Shown here piece by piece: positions 9,601 through 15,879 of a stretch of 16,261 nt of DNA. The position numbers were made by a program, and so were the translations under genes. The notes under the pieces were generated by a model that was not told the DNA's origin, searched no databases, and was given only the letters and a program-made list of their open reading frames with translations. The DNA is taken from positions 1-16,261 of the forward strand of contig DATHJZ010000178.1 in assembly GCA_035286365.1 (NCBI GenBank), read 5' to 3'. Numbering within the stretch: position 1 is the first letter of the stretch; each line of letters starts with the position of its first letter. Origin of the DNA: CADEED01 sp035286365. Its GTDB lineage: Bacteria; Pseudomonadota; Gammaproteobacteria; Steroidobacterales; Steroidobacteraceae.

Positions 9601-10751
9601 TGAACGGTGCTGATGCCGGCAACTACGTGCTCGTGGATCAGAGCGCTCCGACCGTGACCATCACCGCGCGGACCATCTTCAGCAACGGAGCGACCGCAAT
9701 CGATCGCGAGTACGATGGCACGAATTCCGTCGCGCTCAATGTCGATGGAGCGCAGCTCGATGGCGTGCTGACCGGCGACACAGTGGGGCTCGCGCCCGAC
9801 AACCTCGTTGGCACGATCGCTGACCCGAATGCGGGTGCAGGCAAGCCTGTAACAACCCACGATCCCGTGGCGTTGAACGGCGCAGATGCCGCTAACTATC
9901 AGCTCGTGGATCTGAGCAAGCCAACGGTGACGATCACTGCGCCGCCGCCGCCGCCACCTCCGCCGGCTCGGCAGCCGACGATGCCGGATCCGCAGGAGCC
10001 ATTCCGAAGCTCGCTGGGCACGCGGCACGTCGTGCCGCCCGCCAGCGTGGATCTGGCGATTGATTCCCTGGCTCGACCCGCAGTCGTCCCGCCGCTGGCA
10101 TCTGCCGAGCCGTGCGAGCCGACGACGGAGAAAGAGGAAGTCACGGACACGCGCACATTCTTCTTCTACTTTCCGTATCGGTCCGCCATCATCGATCAGG
10201 CCCGGAGCGCTGCGGAAGACAGTTCGTTGAAGCGCGCGCTTGCCGATGGCTTCGAGGTGCAGCGCGTGCGCGGATTCACGTCACCAGAAGGTCCGCGTGC
10301 TGCTCGTGATGGCTTCGAGGGCAATGACGACCTGTCGCTCCGACGCGCGTCGGCCGCTCTGGTGTATCTGCGGGACGCGTGCTCGGAACGCGGCGAAAGC
10401 TGCGTTGCGGATTCGGTTCAGCCCGAGGCCGGCAGCGCGCTGCATGCGCTGGCGGGCGACGTCAAGGCACAGGCACGCGAGGTTGATGGAGCGCAGTTGG
10501 CGGAGTATGCCGCCGCCCGATTCAACTCGGACGACAGCGACGTGCGCCAGCGCACGCCGGAGGTCGAGCGTGAACTGGAAGAGGCGCGAACGCCGGCCGA
10601 GAAAGCGCAGGTGGTGTATCCGCAGCTGCGTCGTGTCGAGATCGAAGTGACTCGGCAGCGAGTCGTCGAGCACACCAAGGTAGCGTCGGCCGTGTCGTGT
10701 CCGGTGGACAGGCAGCTCGCGTCCACAGGAACCGCCGAGCCCGCTCGGTGA
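6675..10751 (+). CDS. TpsA exoprotein, filamentous haemagglutinin family, with YDG repeats and C-terminal OmpA-like domain
   Basis: Encodes 1358 residues from ATG 6675, exported through the adjacent TpsB and expected on the surface as an adhesin. An open extension back to 6573 overlaps tpsB and lacks a signal peptide, so it was not used. The signal peptide is short (about 1-20, ending CILAQ) with no extended region. The TPS/haemagglutination domain covers about 21-260 with the diagnostic NPNGVIFGKGAQVSVGSLVAT stretch starting at 104 (NPNG 104-107). Beta-helical Gly/Ala/Ser repeats follow to about 400, then GTLLLDPSNLEIG (406-418) and a long Asp/Asn-rich beta region. Two tandem YDG-type repeats lie at 913-1003 and 1004-1089, then eight prolines (1090-1097) and a linker. 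Residues 1159-1280 resemble an OmpA C-terminal domain: TFFFYFPYRSAIID, VRGFTSPEG, LSLRRASAALVYLRD. No toxin or intein-like CdiA tail is seen. A late Cys (VSCPVDR) stands near the end. Confidence 0.9.
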   Translation: MRKKTFALTPLAFACKCILAQTLPTGGAIVQGQGSIASSGNTMTIKQTSQRMIADWQTFSVGSDNTVRFVQPSADAVALNRVIGGDPSRILGNLTANGRVYIQNPNGVIFGKGAQVSVGSLVATTMQANSTEFMETGRLKLSATDGAGAVSNEGTIDAAAGGHVVLAGTNVSNAGTINAPGGTIGLAAGREITIDPTGAGVVSITIPAEAVGAQIVNSGALIADGGRITVQAAAADAAASRVLQIDGVVRARSIEQHDGQIVLSGGSSGVVSVGGQLDASGSGSANGGSVKVLGDRVLLQSTAQIDASGASGGSVLIGGSFQGKGSEPNAHITAVDEGARIDASARDRGNGGEVVVWADGITSYAGNISAHGGAMSGNGGSVEVSGKHTLQFTGTVDTRAPAGKRGTLLLDPSNLEIGEDTDVNGDSTPGDDLVGTNLDYDQYDYADSEISASNVASLLATSDVTLQARSRIIVSAPVSVVAGGANSTLTLNALIVSINAPMTLNNTALNIDTQRIISDAIRINAQVTSLRWVALTSTDIGIAADVIVPSLTMTIPDEAGNGFIRQTGGSITANYVQVNARPGFVYLTQSGNTMGTLDVYAYSGAINVDFTPDGSPLRTGATIEDSYALTVAGKLVQSRSMSIGGEFDLTTGDDAILDDANNDFRGPVRFDVGGSLRLHDLNDLDAGGMAFNDIDITAGSLFTLGADIGSTNAARSSLIEISSAGFDNSADAHLDVQLGSRFIIRSSDFTRDVIGAVGFSDNYIANVNYTVLNGWVGADPTTGNGYYTNRRGTIDAPNSDRPPISRLYDRTTGFDFTQTGERANAFLEDDAAGATGLGHYRVLTNGAFENPNAGQNKRYTVAATNNVVATVAGNGSTVYGLLYESFTRPAGVVGAEGPGNLISEIIPRPVYGNGVTGIDRVYDGTNNVALDIDNATLNGVLDGDTVGLGAGNLVGTTADKNVGAGKTVATHDELVLNGADAGNYVLVDQSAPTVTITARTIFSNGATAIDREYDGTNSVALNVDGAQLDGVLTGDTVGLAPDNLVGTIADPNAGAGKPVTTHDPVALNGADAANYQLVDLSKPTVTITAPPPPPPPPARQPTMPDPQEPFRSSLGTRHVVPPASVDLAIDSLARPAVVPPLASAEPCEPTTEKEEVTDTRTFFFYFPYRSAIIDQARSAAEDSSLKRALADGFEVQRVRGFTSPEGPRAARDGFEGNDDLSLRRASAALVYLRDACSERGESCVADSVQPEAGSALHALAGDVKAQAREVDGAQLAEYAAARFNSDDSDVRQRTPEVERELEEARTPAEKAQVVYPQLRRVEIEVTRQRVVEHTKVASAVSCPVDRQLASTGTAEPAR
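9411..9944 (+). repeat. Two tandem 273-bp repeats encoding YDG domains
   Basis: Repeat 1 begins at 9411 (NGVTGIDRVYDGTNNVALD) and repeat 2 at 9684 (NGATAIDREYDGTNSVALN), exactly 273 bases (91 residues) apart. Both continue with GDTVGL, NLVGT, GAGK, TTHD or THDE, LNGADA and VTITA. The copies have diverged in DNA, so they are an old protein-level duplication. YDG modules act as stalk-like spacers in large bacterial adhesins. The second copy runs straight into a run of eight prolines. Confidence 0.8.
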
Positions 10752-10767
10752 CGCGAATCGCCCGGCG

Positions 10768-12849
10768 ATGGCACAGTCGGTACAGGATGCCTTGGTGCTG
10801 TCGCTGCTGCGATTGGCGGTAGCACTGCATCGTGCCGGGAAGGCAGATGACGCGATTTCCGCTTACGCGAAAGTGTTGGCGCTGGATCCGCGCTGCTTCG
10901 ATGCGCTACACCTGCTCGGTGTAGCGCATCTGCAGCGCGGCGATCCGGCGACAGCACTGCGGTGGTTGGATCTTGCGATCGAGGTGTCTGGATCGAGTGC
11001 TGTGGCCCACGCCTCCCGAGGCGCAGCACTGCGCGAGCTCGGGCGCTCTGCCGACGCACTGAATGCATTGGATCTGGCGATTGCGCTCGATCCCCGTCAT
11101 GCAGGCGCCTGGAGCAATCGCGCCGCCGCGCTGTTGGATCTGGCTCAACCTGCGGGTGCATTGGAGGCAGCCAACCGTGCCTTGGCAATCGATCCTGATC
11201 ACGGTGTCTCCCTGTATAACCGGATGAGCGCTTTGGAGGCGCTCGGCCGATCGCGTGAGGCGCTGGTCGGCTGTGAGCAAGCCTTGCGCGTGCTGCCAAA
11301 CAATGCCGAGCTACTCGCGCGATACAGCACGTTGTTACGAGACGCGGGAAATACTTCCGAGGCGCTTTGCGCCTGTGAGCGCGCGCTCGAGCTGCGGCCG
11401 GACGATGCGGCTCTCCATGCCAATCGCGGCCACCTGCTTTCCGAGCTCGGACAGCATGCCGCCGCCGCCGCGAGCTATCGCCGCGCCCACGAGATCGATC
11501 CGACCCTGCCGTATCTGCCTGGCTGGCGCATGCACGCACAGCTTCGAATCGCGGATTGGCGAGGATTGGGCGAACTGCGGGAAGAAATCTCCTCGGGCCT
11601 CGATGCGGGACGCCGCGTGTGCGAGCCCTTCGTATCTCTGCTTCTGCCGCTGAACCGACGCCAGCTGCGCCGGTGCGCCGAGCTTCATGCCGGGAGCCTG
11701 GAAAGTCCGCGCCCGCACGGCTCGGAGCCGCCGGTCTTCCCGGGCACGCGAGCGGAGCGACGTCTGCGAATCGGCTACTTCTCGGCGGATTTTCATGACC
11801 ATCCGACAGCGCAGCTCCTCGCTGGCGCGATAGAACACCATGATCGCGACCGATTCGAAGTGACCGCGTTCGCGCTCGGGGCGCCGATGGAAGACCCTAT
11901 GCACGCGCGGCTGCGGGCGGGATTCGATCATTTCGTCGACCTGCACGATTGCAATGACGCGAAGGCCGCGGAAATCTCCCGGCAATTCGGCATCGATATC
12001 GCCGTCGACCTGGGCGGCTACACGCGAGGCAGTCGCAGCGGCATCTTCATTCAACGAGCCGCGCCGATGCAGGTCGCCTGGCTCGGCTTTCCGGGCACCA
12101 CGGGATCACCGGCTTTCGACTACCTCATTGCCGACGAAGTCGTCTCGCCGGCTGAGCACGCGGCTGACTACTCGGAGGACGTGATCCGCCTGCCACACTG
12201 CTATCAGCCGAACGACTCGAGGCGACAGATCAGTGACAAGACTCCGACCCGCGCGGCGCTGGGACTTCCGCGCGACGCGTTTGTCTTCTGCTGTTTCAAC
12301 AATCCGGCGAAGATCTCGCCTGAAGTGTTCGAGATATGGATGAGACTCCTCGAGCGCGTGCAGGGGAGTGTGTTGTGGCTGCTCGACGAAAATCCAGTAG
12401 CTAGCCAGCAGCTGGCTCTTCACGCGCAGGATCTGGGAGTCGACCCGAAACGGTTGATCTTCGCGTCCCGCGAGGCAACTCCCGAGCACCTGGCGCGACA
12501 TCGACTCGCGGATCTCTTCCTGGATACCTGGCCATACAACGCGCATACCACGGCGAGTGATGCACTGTGGGCGGGACTCCCCGTGCTGACATTGCAGGGA
12601 GATACGTTCGGCTCGCGTGTGGCCGCAAGTCTGCTTCAGGCTGCGGGGCTGCCAGAGCTCATCACGAGCTCGTTCAGCGCCTACGAGTCAATGGCGACGC
12701 AGCTTGCTACGGATCGAGTACGGTTGCGCGAGTTGCGTCGACGACTCCATGCGCAGCGCATGGTCTGCCCGCTATTCGATACGACGCGCTTCACGCGCGA
12801 TCTGGAACATGCCTATCTGACGATCTGGCAGCGGCATCAGGCGGAGTAG
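10768..12849 (+). CDS. TPR-containing GT41 glycosyltransferase (SPINDLY/OGT type)
   Basis: Encodes 693 residues, predicted cytoplasmic and without a signal peptide. Residues 10-245 form about seven TPR helix pairs with the repeated Ala/Leu/Asp-Pro pattern (ALDPR, AIDPDH, EIDPT), expected to grip the acceptor. Residues 333-690 are the GT41 catalytic part: GYFSADFHDHPTAQLL (336-351) with the His that matches OGT His498 (H345), DLGGYTRGSR, QVAWLGFPGTTG, FNNPAKISPE with a Lys matching OGT Lys842 (K515), and LDTWPYNAHTTASDALWAGLPV with the His-Thr-Thr and Asp of the nucleotide-sugar site (H593, T594, D598). Equivalences to OGT are by motif memory. The gene starts 17 bases after the tpsA stop, so glycosylation of the adhesin is the obvious role, as for HMW1C in Haemophilus. 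The donor (UDP-GlcNAc, UDP- or GDP-hexose) and the acceptor residue (Ser/Thr or Asn) cannot be read. Confidence 0.88.
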   Translation: MAQSVQDALVLSLLRLAVALHRAGKADDAISAYAKVLALDPRCFDALHLLGVAHLQRGDPATALRWLDLAIEVSGSSAVAHASRGAALRELGRSADALNALDLAIALDPRHAGAWSNRAAALLDLAQPAGALEAANRALAIDPDHGVSLYNRMSALEALGRSREALVGCEQALRVLPNNAELLARYSTLLRDAGNTSEALCACERALELRPDDAALHANRGHLLSELGQHAAAAASYRRAHEIDPTLPYLPGWRMHAQLRIADWRGLGELREEISSGLDAGRRVCEPFVSLLLPLNRRQLRRCAELHAGSLESPRPHGSEPPVFPGTRAERRLRIGYFSADFHDHPTAQLLAGAIEHHDRDRFEVTAFALGAPMEDPMHARLRAGFDHFVDLHDCNDAKAAEISRQFGIDIAVDLGGYTRGSRSGIFIQRAAPMQVAWLGFPGTTGSPAFDYLIADEVVSPAEHAADYSEDVIRLPHCYQPNDSRRQISDKTPTRAALGLPRDAFVFCCFNNPAKISPEVFEIWMRLLERVQGSVLWLLDENPVASQQLALHAQDLGVDPKRLIFASREATPEHLARHRLADLFLDTWPYNAHTTASDALWAGLPVLTLQGDTFGSRVAASLLQAAGLPELITSSFSAYESMATQLATDRVRLRELRRRLHAQRMVCPLFDTTRFTRDLEHAYLTIWQRHQAE

Positions 12850-12868
12850 GGGAGCATCGCTGCTCCCC
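12849..12868 (+). terminator. Perfect hairpin at the glycosyltransferase stop codon (possible terminator)
   Basis: GGGGAGCA, loop TCGC, TGCTCCCC: an 8-bp perfect stem whose first base is the last base of the TAG stop. It is followed by two more C and no T-run. It may end or stabilise the TPS-glycosyltransferase transcript; intrinsic termination is doubtful without the U tract. Confidence 0.45.
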
Positions 12869-12900
12869 CCGGAGTGCCTTCGGGAACCCTTCACGACTAG

Positions 12901-12922
12901 CCGTTACTGAAGCGCGTAACGG
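12901..12922. repeat. Perfect inverted repeat upstream of the second lipoprotein
   Basis: CCGTTAC, eight-base spacer TGAAGCGC, GTAACGG, lying 35 bases before ATG 12958. It can be an RNA hairpin or a dyad operator. The location between two genes and close to a start codon favours a regulatory or terminator role, but no family is recognised. Confidence 0.4.
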
Positions 12923-12957
12923 TCACTCGATGCCGGGCCAAAGACCCGCCGGAACAA

Positions 12958-14865
12958 ATGAAAGTCAGACGATCTGGTTTCTGCATGGGCGCCCTCACCG
13001 TGCTGGCGTTGTGCCTGCTGGCCGGCTGCGGCCATGACGGCGGCGACAGCGGCGACGACGGCGGTGACCATGGAGACGAGCCGCTGCGTCGGCCTCCCGC
13101 AGGCCTCGTTTATTCCGGTATCAGCACTGTTGTGGGCGAGGCCATTGCGAGCGACGTGCCGAGCAGCTCGCGTGGCGCGATAGCGACGTACAGCGTGTCG
13201 CCTGCGTTACCTGAGGGTCTCGTGCTCAATGCTTCGACAGGCGTCATCAGTGGGACGCCGACAGCCGCAGCCGATGCCGCTCGCTACACGATCACCGCTT
13301 CGAACTCAGCCGGCTCGATTCAGGCGGTTCTGACGATTGAAGTGCGCGCACCATTGCAGGCGCCCGCGAGCCTGAGTTATGCGAGCTCGACTCTCAGCCT
13401 CATGGTGAATCGGGTGCTCGTGCCGGATGTGCCGAGCGCGTCGGGCGGCCTGATCGCGACTTACGCCGTATCACCTGCGCTGCCTGCGGGTCTTACGCTC
13501 GACCCATCGACAGGCATCGTCAGTGGCACACCCGCGACTTCCGCCGATTCGGCTCGCTACACGATCACCGGCTCAAACGCTGCTGGATCCGTTCAGACAG
13601 CGCTGACCATCCAGGTGAAAGATCAGCCTCCAGCGCTGCTGACGTACGCCGATGTGTCACCGGTGTATGCGCAATATGCGCCCATGACGCCGGATGTGCC
13701 CCGAAGCAGCGGCGGACGTATCACTCGCTACACCGTGTCGCCTGCTTTGCCCGCGGGAATTTCGCTCGACCCGGTGACCGGAATCATTAGTGGCACACCC
13801 CCTGTGGAGTCTCAGAACTCGCACGTCGTGACGGGTAGCAACGAATCAGGCTCGGCACAAGTGACGCTGCAGATCACAGTGAAATTTCCGGACTTGCCGA
13901 AGTACACAATCAGCGACTCTGTTCGTATGCCGGTGAGAGGCGCTGCCACCGATACGTACTACATCAATGATTCGGTCTTCCCCTGGCTGCACAGCGCGGA
14001 TAACAACCAGCGCCTGGCATTCTGGGGTGATGCGAAAATCCTGCGCTACGCCGGCACTGGCTTCGATGATATGAAGCCGACCTCCAACAAGAGCAATGGC
14101 GCTGTGACGTTGACCTATGCGCCCGGCGTCGATCACGATTACGCGACCGGATGGGGTGCCGATGGTCACTGGATGCTGACGGCGACACGCACGACCGATG
14201 GCGCGCTGGTCGCCTTCGTCCATGGCGAGAATCACACCTTCGACGACGGTGTCTACGGCGAATGGAATTCAACCGGCTTGCTGACGTCGCAGGACGATGG
14301 ACTCACCTGGGTCGATCAAGGCGCGGTGATCGGCAGCCCCAAGCCCGCGAAACACGGGGACGGCGGCCTCAACATGACAGAGGTCGTCTGGGACGCAGTG
14401 AATCAGCGTTGGCTCGGTTACGGCGGCGGGGTGCCGTTCATCTCCAATGATCCGTACGGAATGCCGGGCACTTGGTACGGCTACTACAACAATGGGTTCA
14501 CTCAATACATCGACGTGAACGCCCCCACGCCGCCCTTGTCGAGCGCGCCGGGGCTCAAGGACGCTAAAGTGAAGTGGGGCGGGCTCACCTACAACACCTA
14601 TCTGCAGCAGTACATCTTGACGTGGATGGCCGACGACAAAACCGTGCAGGCGGCGTTCAGTCCGGACGGTCTCAATTGGAAAGCGATGGACAAGAACGGC
14701 CTGTTCAAGGAACAGGCTCCCTACAGCGCCACTTATGCGTTTATCGTGGGCGACACGGACACGAGCTCGGGGCAGGATTGTTTTCTGGTTTATATGCGTA
14801 GCCCGCACACCGCGCCCAACAACAATAACAAGGACATGATTCGGCGGCCGATCCACTTCCAGTAA
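12958..14865 (+). CDS. Lipoprotein with three putative-Ig repeats and an Asp-box propeller-like domain
   Basis: Encodes 635 residues. The signal peptide ends in LLAGC (lipidated Cys24, Gly at +2, so probably outer membrane), followed by an Asp/Gly/His-rich tether (25-41). Three He_PIG-type Ig-like repeats lie at about 48-130, 138-220 and 228-309, each with a VSPALPxG, TGxISGTP and TITxSNxxGS-type core and spaced about 90 residues. The remainder (315-635) is a beta-rich Trp/Tyr/Gly domain. It contains a good Asp-box (SQDDGLTW, 444-451) and a weaker one (SPDGLNW, 568-574), as in sialidase-like propellers and other glycan-binding or glycan-cleaving enzymes. No complete catalytic set is recognised, so binding is as likely as hydrolysis. 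It lies 108 bp after the glycosyltransferase in the same direction and may handle surface glycans. GGAA before the ATG is a weak ribosome site. Confidence 0.8.
   Translation: MKVRRSGFCMGALTVLALCLLAGCGHDGGDSGDDGGDHGDEPLRRPPAGLVYSGISTVVGEAIASDVPSSSRGAIATYSVSPALPEGLVLNASTGVISGTPTAAADAARYTITASNSAGSIQAVLTIEVRAPLQAPASLSYASSTLSLMVNRVLVPDVPSASGGLIATYAVSPALPAGLTLDPSTGIVSGTPATSADSARYTITGSNAAGSVQTALTIQVKDQPPALLTYADVSPVYAQYAPMTPDVPRSSGGRITRYTVSPALPAGISLDPVTGIISGTPPVESQNSHVVTGSNESGSAQVTLQITVKFPDLPKYTISDSVRMPVRGAATDTYYINDSVFPWLHSADNNQRLAFWGDAKILRYAGTGFDDMKPTSNKSNGAVTLTYAPGVDHDYATGWGADGHWMLTATRTTDGALVAFVHGENHTFDDGVYGEWNSTGLLTSQDDGLTWVDQGAVIGSPKPAKHGDGGLNMTEVVWDAVNQRWLGYGGGVPFISNDPYGMPGTWYGYYNNGFTQYIDVNAPTPPLSSAPGLKDAKVKWGGLTYNTYLQQYILTWMADDKTVQAAFSPDGLNWKAMDKNGLFKEQAPYSATYAFIVGDTDTSSGQDCFLVYMRSPHTAPNNNNKDMIRRPIHFQ
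13099..13884 (+). repeat. Three tandem putative-Ig (He_PIG) coding repeats
   Basis: Units start at about 13099, 13369 and 13639, a period of 270 bases (about 90 residues). Shared cores include VSPALPEG, VSPALPAG and VSPALPAG, then TGVISGTP, TGIVSGTP and TGIISGTP. They form a stalk between the lipid anchor and the C-terminal domain. Confidence 0.8.
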
Positions 14866-14873
14866 ACAAGACG

Positions 14874-14889
14874 GGTTCTGGTGCATGAA
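14874..14889. repeat. Possible IS6-family terminal inverted repeat
   Basis: GGTTCTGGTGCATGAA resembles the GGTTCTGTTGCAAA type end of IS6-family elements and lies directly where transposase homology stops, 8 bases after the lipoprotein stop codon. A weak partner, TGTGCAACAGTTCGC, is at 15608-15622. No matching target duplication was found. Confidence 0.35.
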
Positions 14890-15395
14890 GCCGGTCATCG
14901 ATGCGCATCGTCGCTTGATCGCTCGATGGTCCTGCTCGACTATGTTGTTCAAATAGTGGCTTGTTCTAACCATCACGTTGCGCCAGCAGGGGTGCTCGCG
15001 TCGAAGTAGCCACAATGCGCGACGACTCGGGACATGACCATCGAGGGTGGTCTTTCTCGGCACGCGTGGCGCGACGGTGCCGGGTGCCTTGCGAAAGAAG
15101 ACTAATGCAGTCGCGATCCCGCGATCCCGCCGCAAGAGAAACTCGGTTGTCTTGCCGTGCTTGTCGACGGCACCGCAGAGGTAGTGCCAGCGCCCGCGGA
15201 TGGAAACATACGTCTCATCCACTCGCCAGGATGTTCCGACCGCTCTCGAGAATCGGCTCCAGCGCTGGATCCCACGCTCGGCCATGATCTCAACGAGGTC
15301 TCGGTAGATAGCCGGTAACTGATATACCAGCGGACGCAGAGCTCAATTACTTCTGCGTCGAAGACGCGCCTACGATAGAGCCGAGATTCGCCGTC
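14887..15395 (-). pseudogene. Broken IS6-family DDE transposase
   Basis: Read on the minus strand, the N-terminal part (RLYRRRVFDAEVIELCVRWY, 15383 downwards) and the catalytic part (SWRVDETYVSIRGRWHYL, TLDGHVPS, YLNNIVEQDHRAIKRRCASM) are in different frames. These match the order and motifs of IS6-family transposases, including the three acidic residues (WRVDE, TLDG, IVEQD). The frame changes at 15304-15308, where TCTAC replaces an expected TCT-TAC: loss of one base separates RLS from YRDLVEIMAERGI. About 20 residues are missing after MAERGI (near 15268), and homology stops at SMTGF (14887), losing the C-terminus. The frame remains open further and overlaps the lipoprotein gene as an antisense artefact. 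The element cannot transpose by itself. It marks past insertion or rearrangement at the edge of the island. Confidence 0.85.
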
Positions 15396-15812
15396 GCCAT
15401 CTACCGTGTTGCGTTCCCCAATGTCGGTTGCGCCGCTCGCCAATCGACCAACGAAGCACTGGGCAGGAACTCCGCTGTGGCACGCACATGCATGCGGCGA
15501 CAAAGTGCTGTTGGAGAGAACTCGGGACGACGCGCCAGAAAATATTCTGTGCGGTCAGCACACTTCGACGCTGGAAGACGGAATCTCTCGCTCTGCCGTC
15601 GATATGCTGTGCAACAGTTCGCGACACGCGCGGCAGCATCCGATGTGAGGGCTGGAGTGAGCGATCATGAAATCGCGAGGTGGCCGCCGGAGTTCATAGA
15701 GAACGGGCAAAGCAGCTACGCAACTGCGGTTTTCATCCGCTCTGAATAGAGGTACTCGGCAGGTGATTTCAATCAGCTGTCATGCGATGGAGTTACCGGT
15801 GCCGATTGTCGT
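15396..15812. other. Stretch without a recognisable gene
   Basis: Several open frames of 80-90 codons exist on both strands, but none shows a recognisable family, a convincing ribosome site or consistent codon use. The first part is probably the 5' flank of the IS6 remnant. The later part (about 15650 onward) looks less GC-rich by eye than the left side of the window. A plus-strand fragment ending WPPEFIENGQSSYATAVFIRSE (stop near 15749) could be the tail of a decayed gene, but I cannot identify it. Confidence 0.4.
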
Positions 15813-15813
15813 G

Positions 15814-15848
15814 AAAAATAGATGAAGCGGAAATACGGCGAAACCGCT
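15814..15848 (-). terminator. Candidate terminator after the J-domain gene
   Basis: On the minus strand AGCGG and CCGCT (plus 15844-15848 and 15826-15830) can pair across a 13-base loop, which itself contains a small CGG/CCG pairing. A short T-run follows (the A-tract at 15814-15818). It lies about 30 bases past the J-domain stop. The stem is short, so this is weak. Confidence 0.33.
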
Positions 15849-15879
15849 CCATACGTCGAATGCGAATATCTCAATAGTG

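Noticed and set aside
10149..10748. CdiA-type toxin tip at the TpsA C-terminus with an immunity gene downstream
   Set aside because: No VENN/ELYN-like pretoxin motif is seen, the tail looks OmpA-like, and the next gene is a glycosyltransferase, not a small immunity protein.
10418..11539. Minus-strand open frame of 373 codons across the tpsA-glycosyltransferase junction
   Set aside because: Arg/Ala/Ser/His-rich with no recognisable family, opposite to two confident genes.
14269..14873. Minus-strand open frame continuing from the transposase remnant through the second lipoprotein gene
   Set aside because: IS6 similarity stops at about 14887; beyond that the frame is only the antisense of the lipoprotein.
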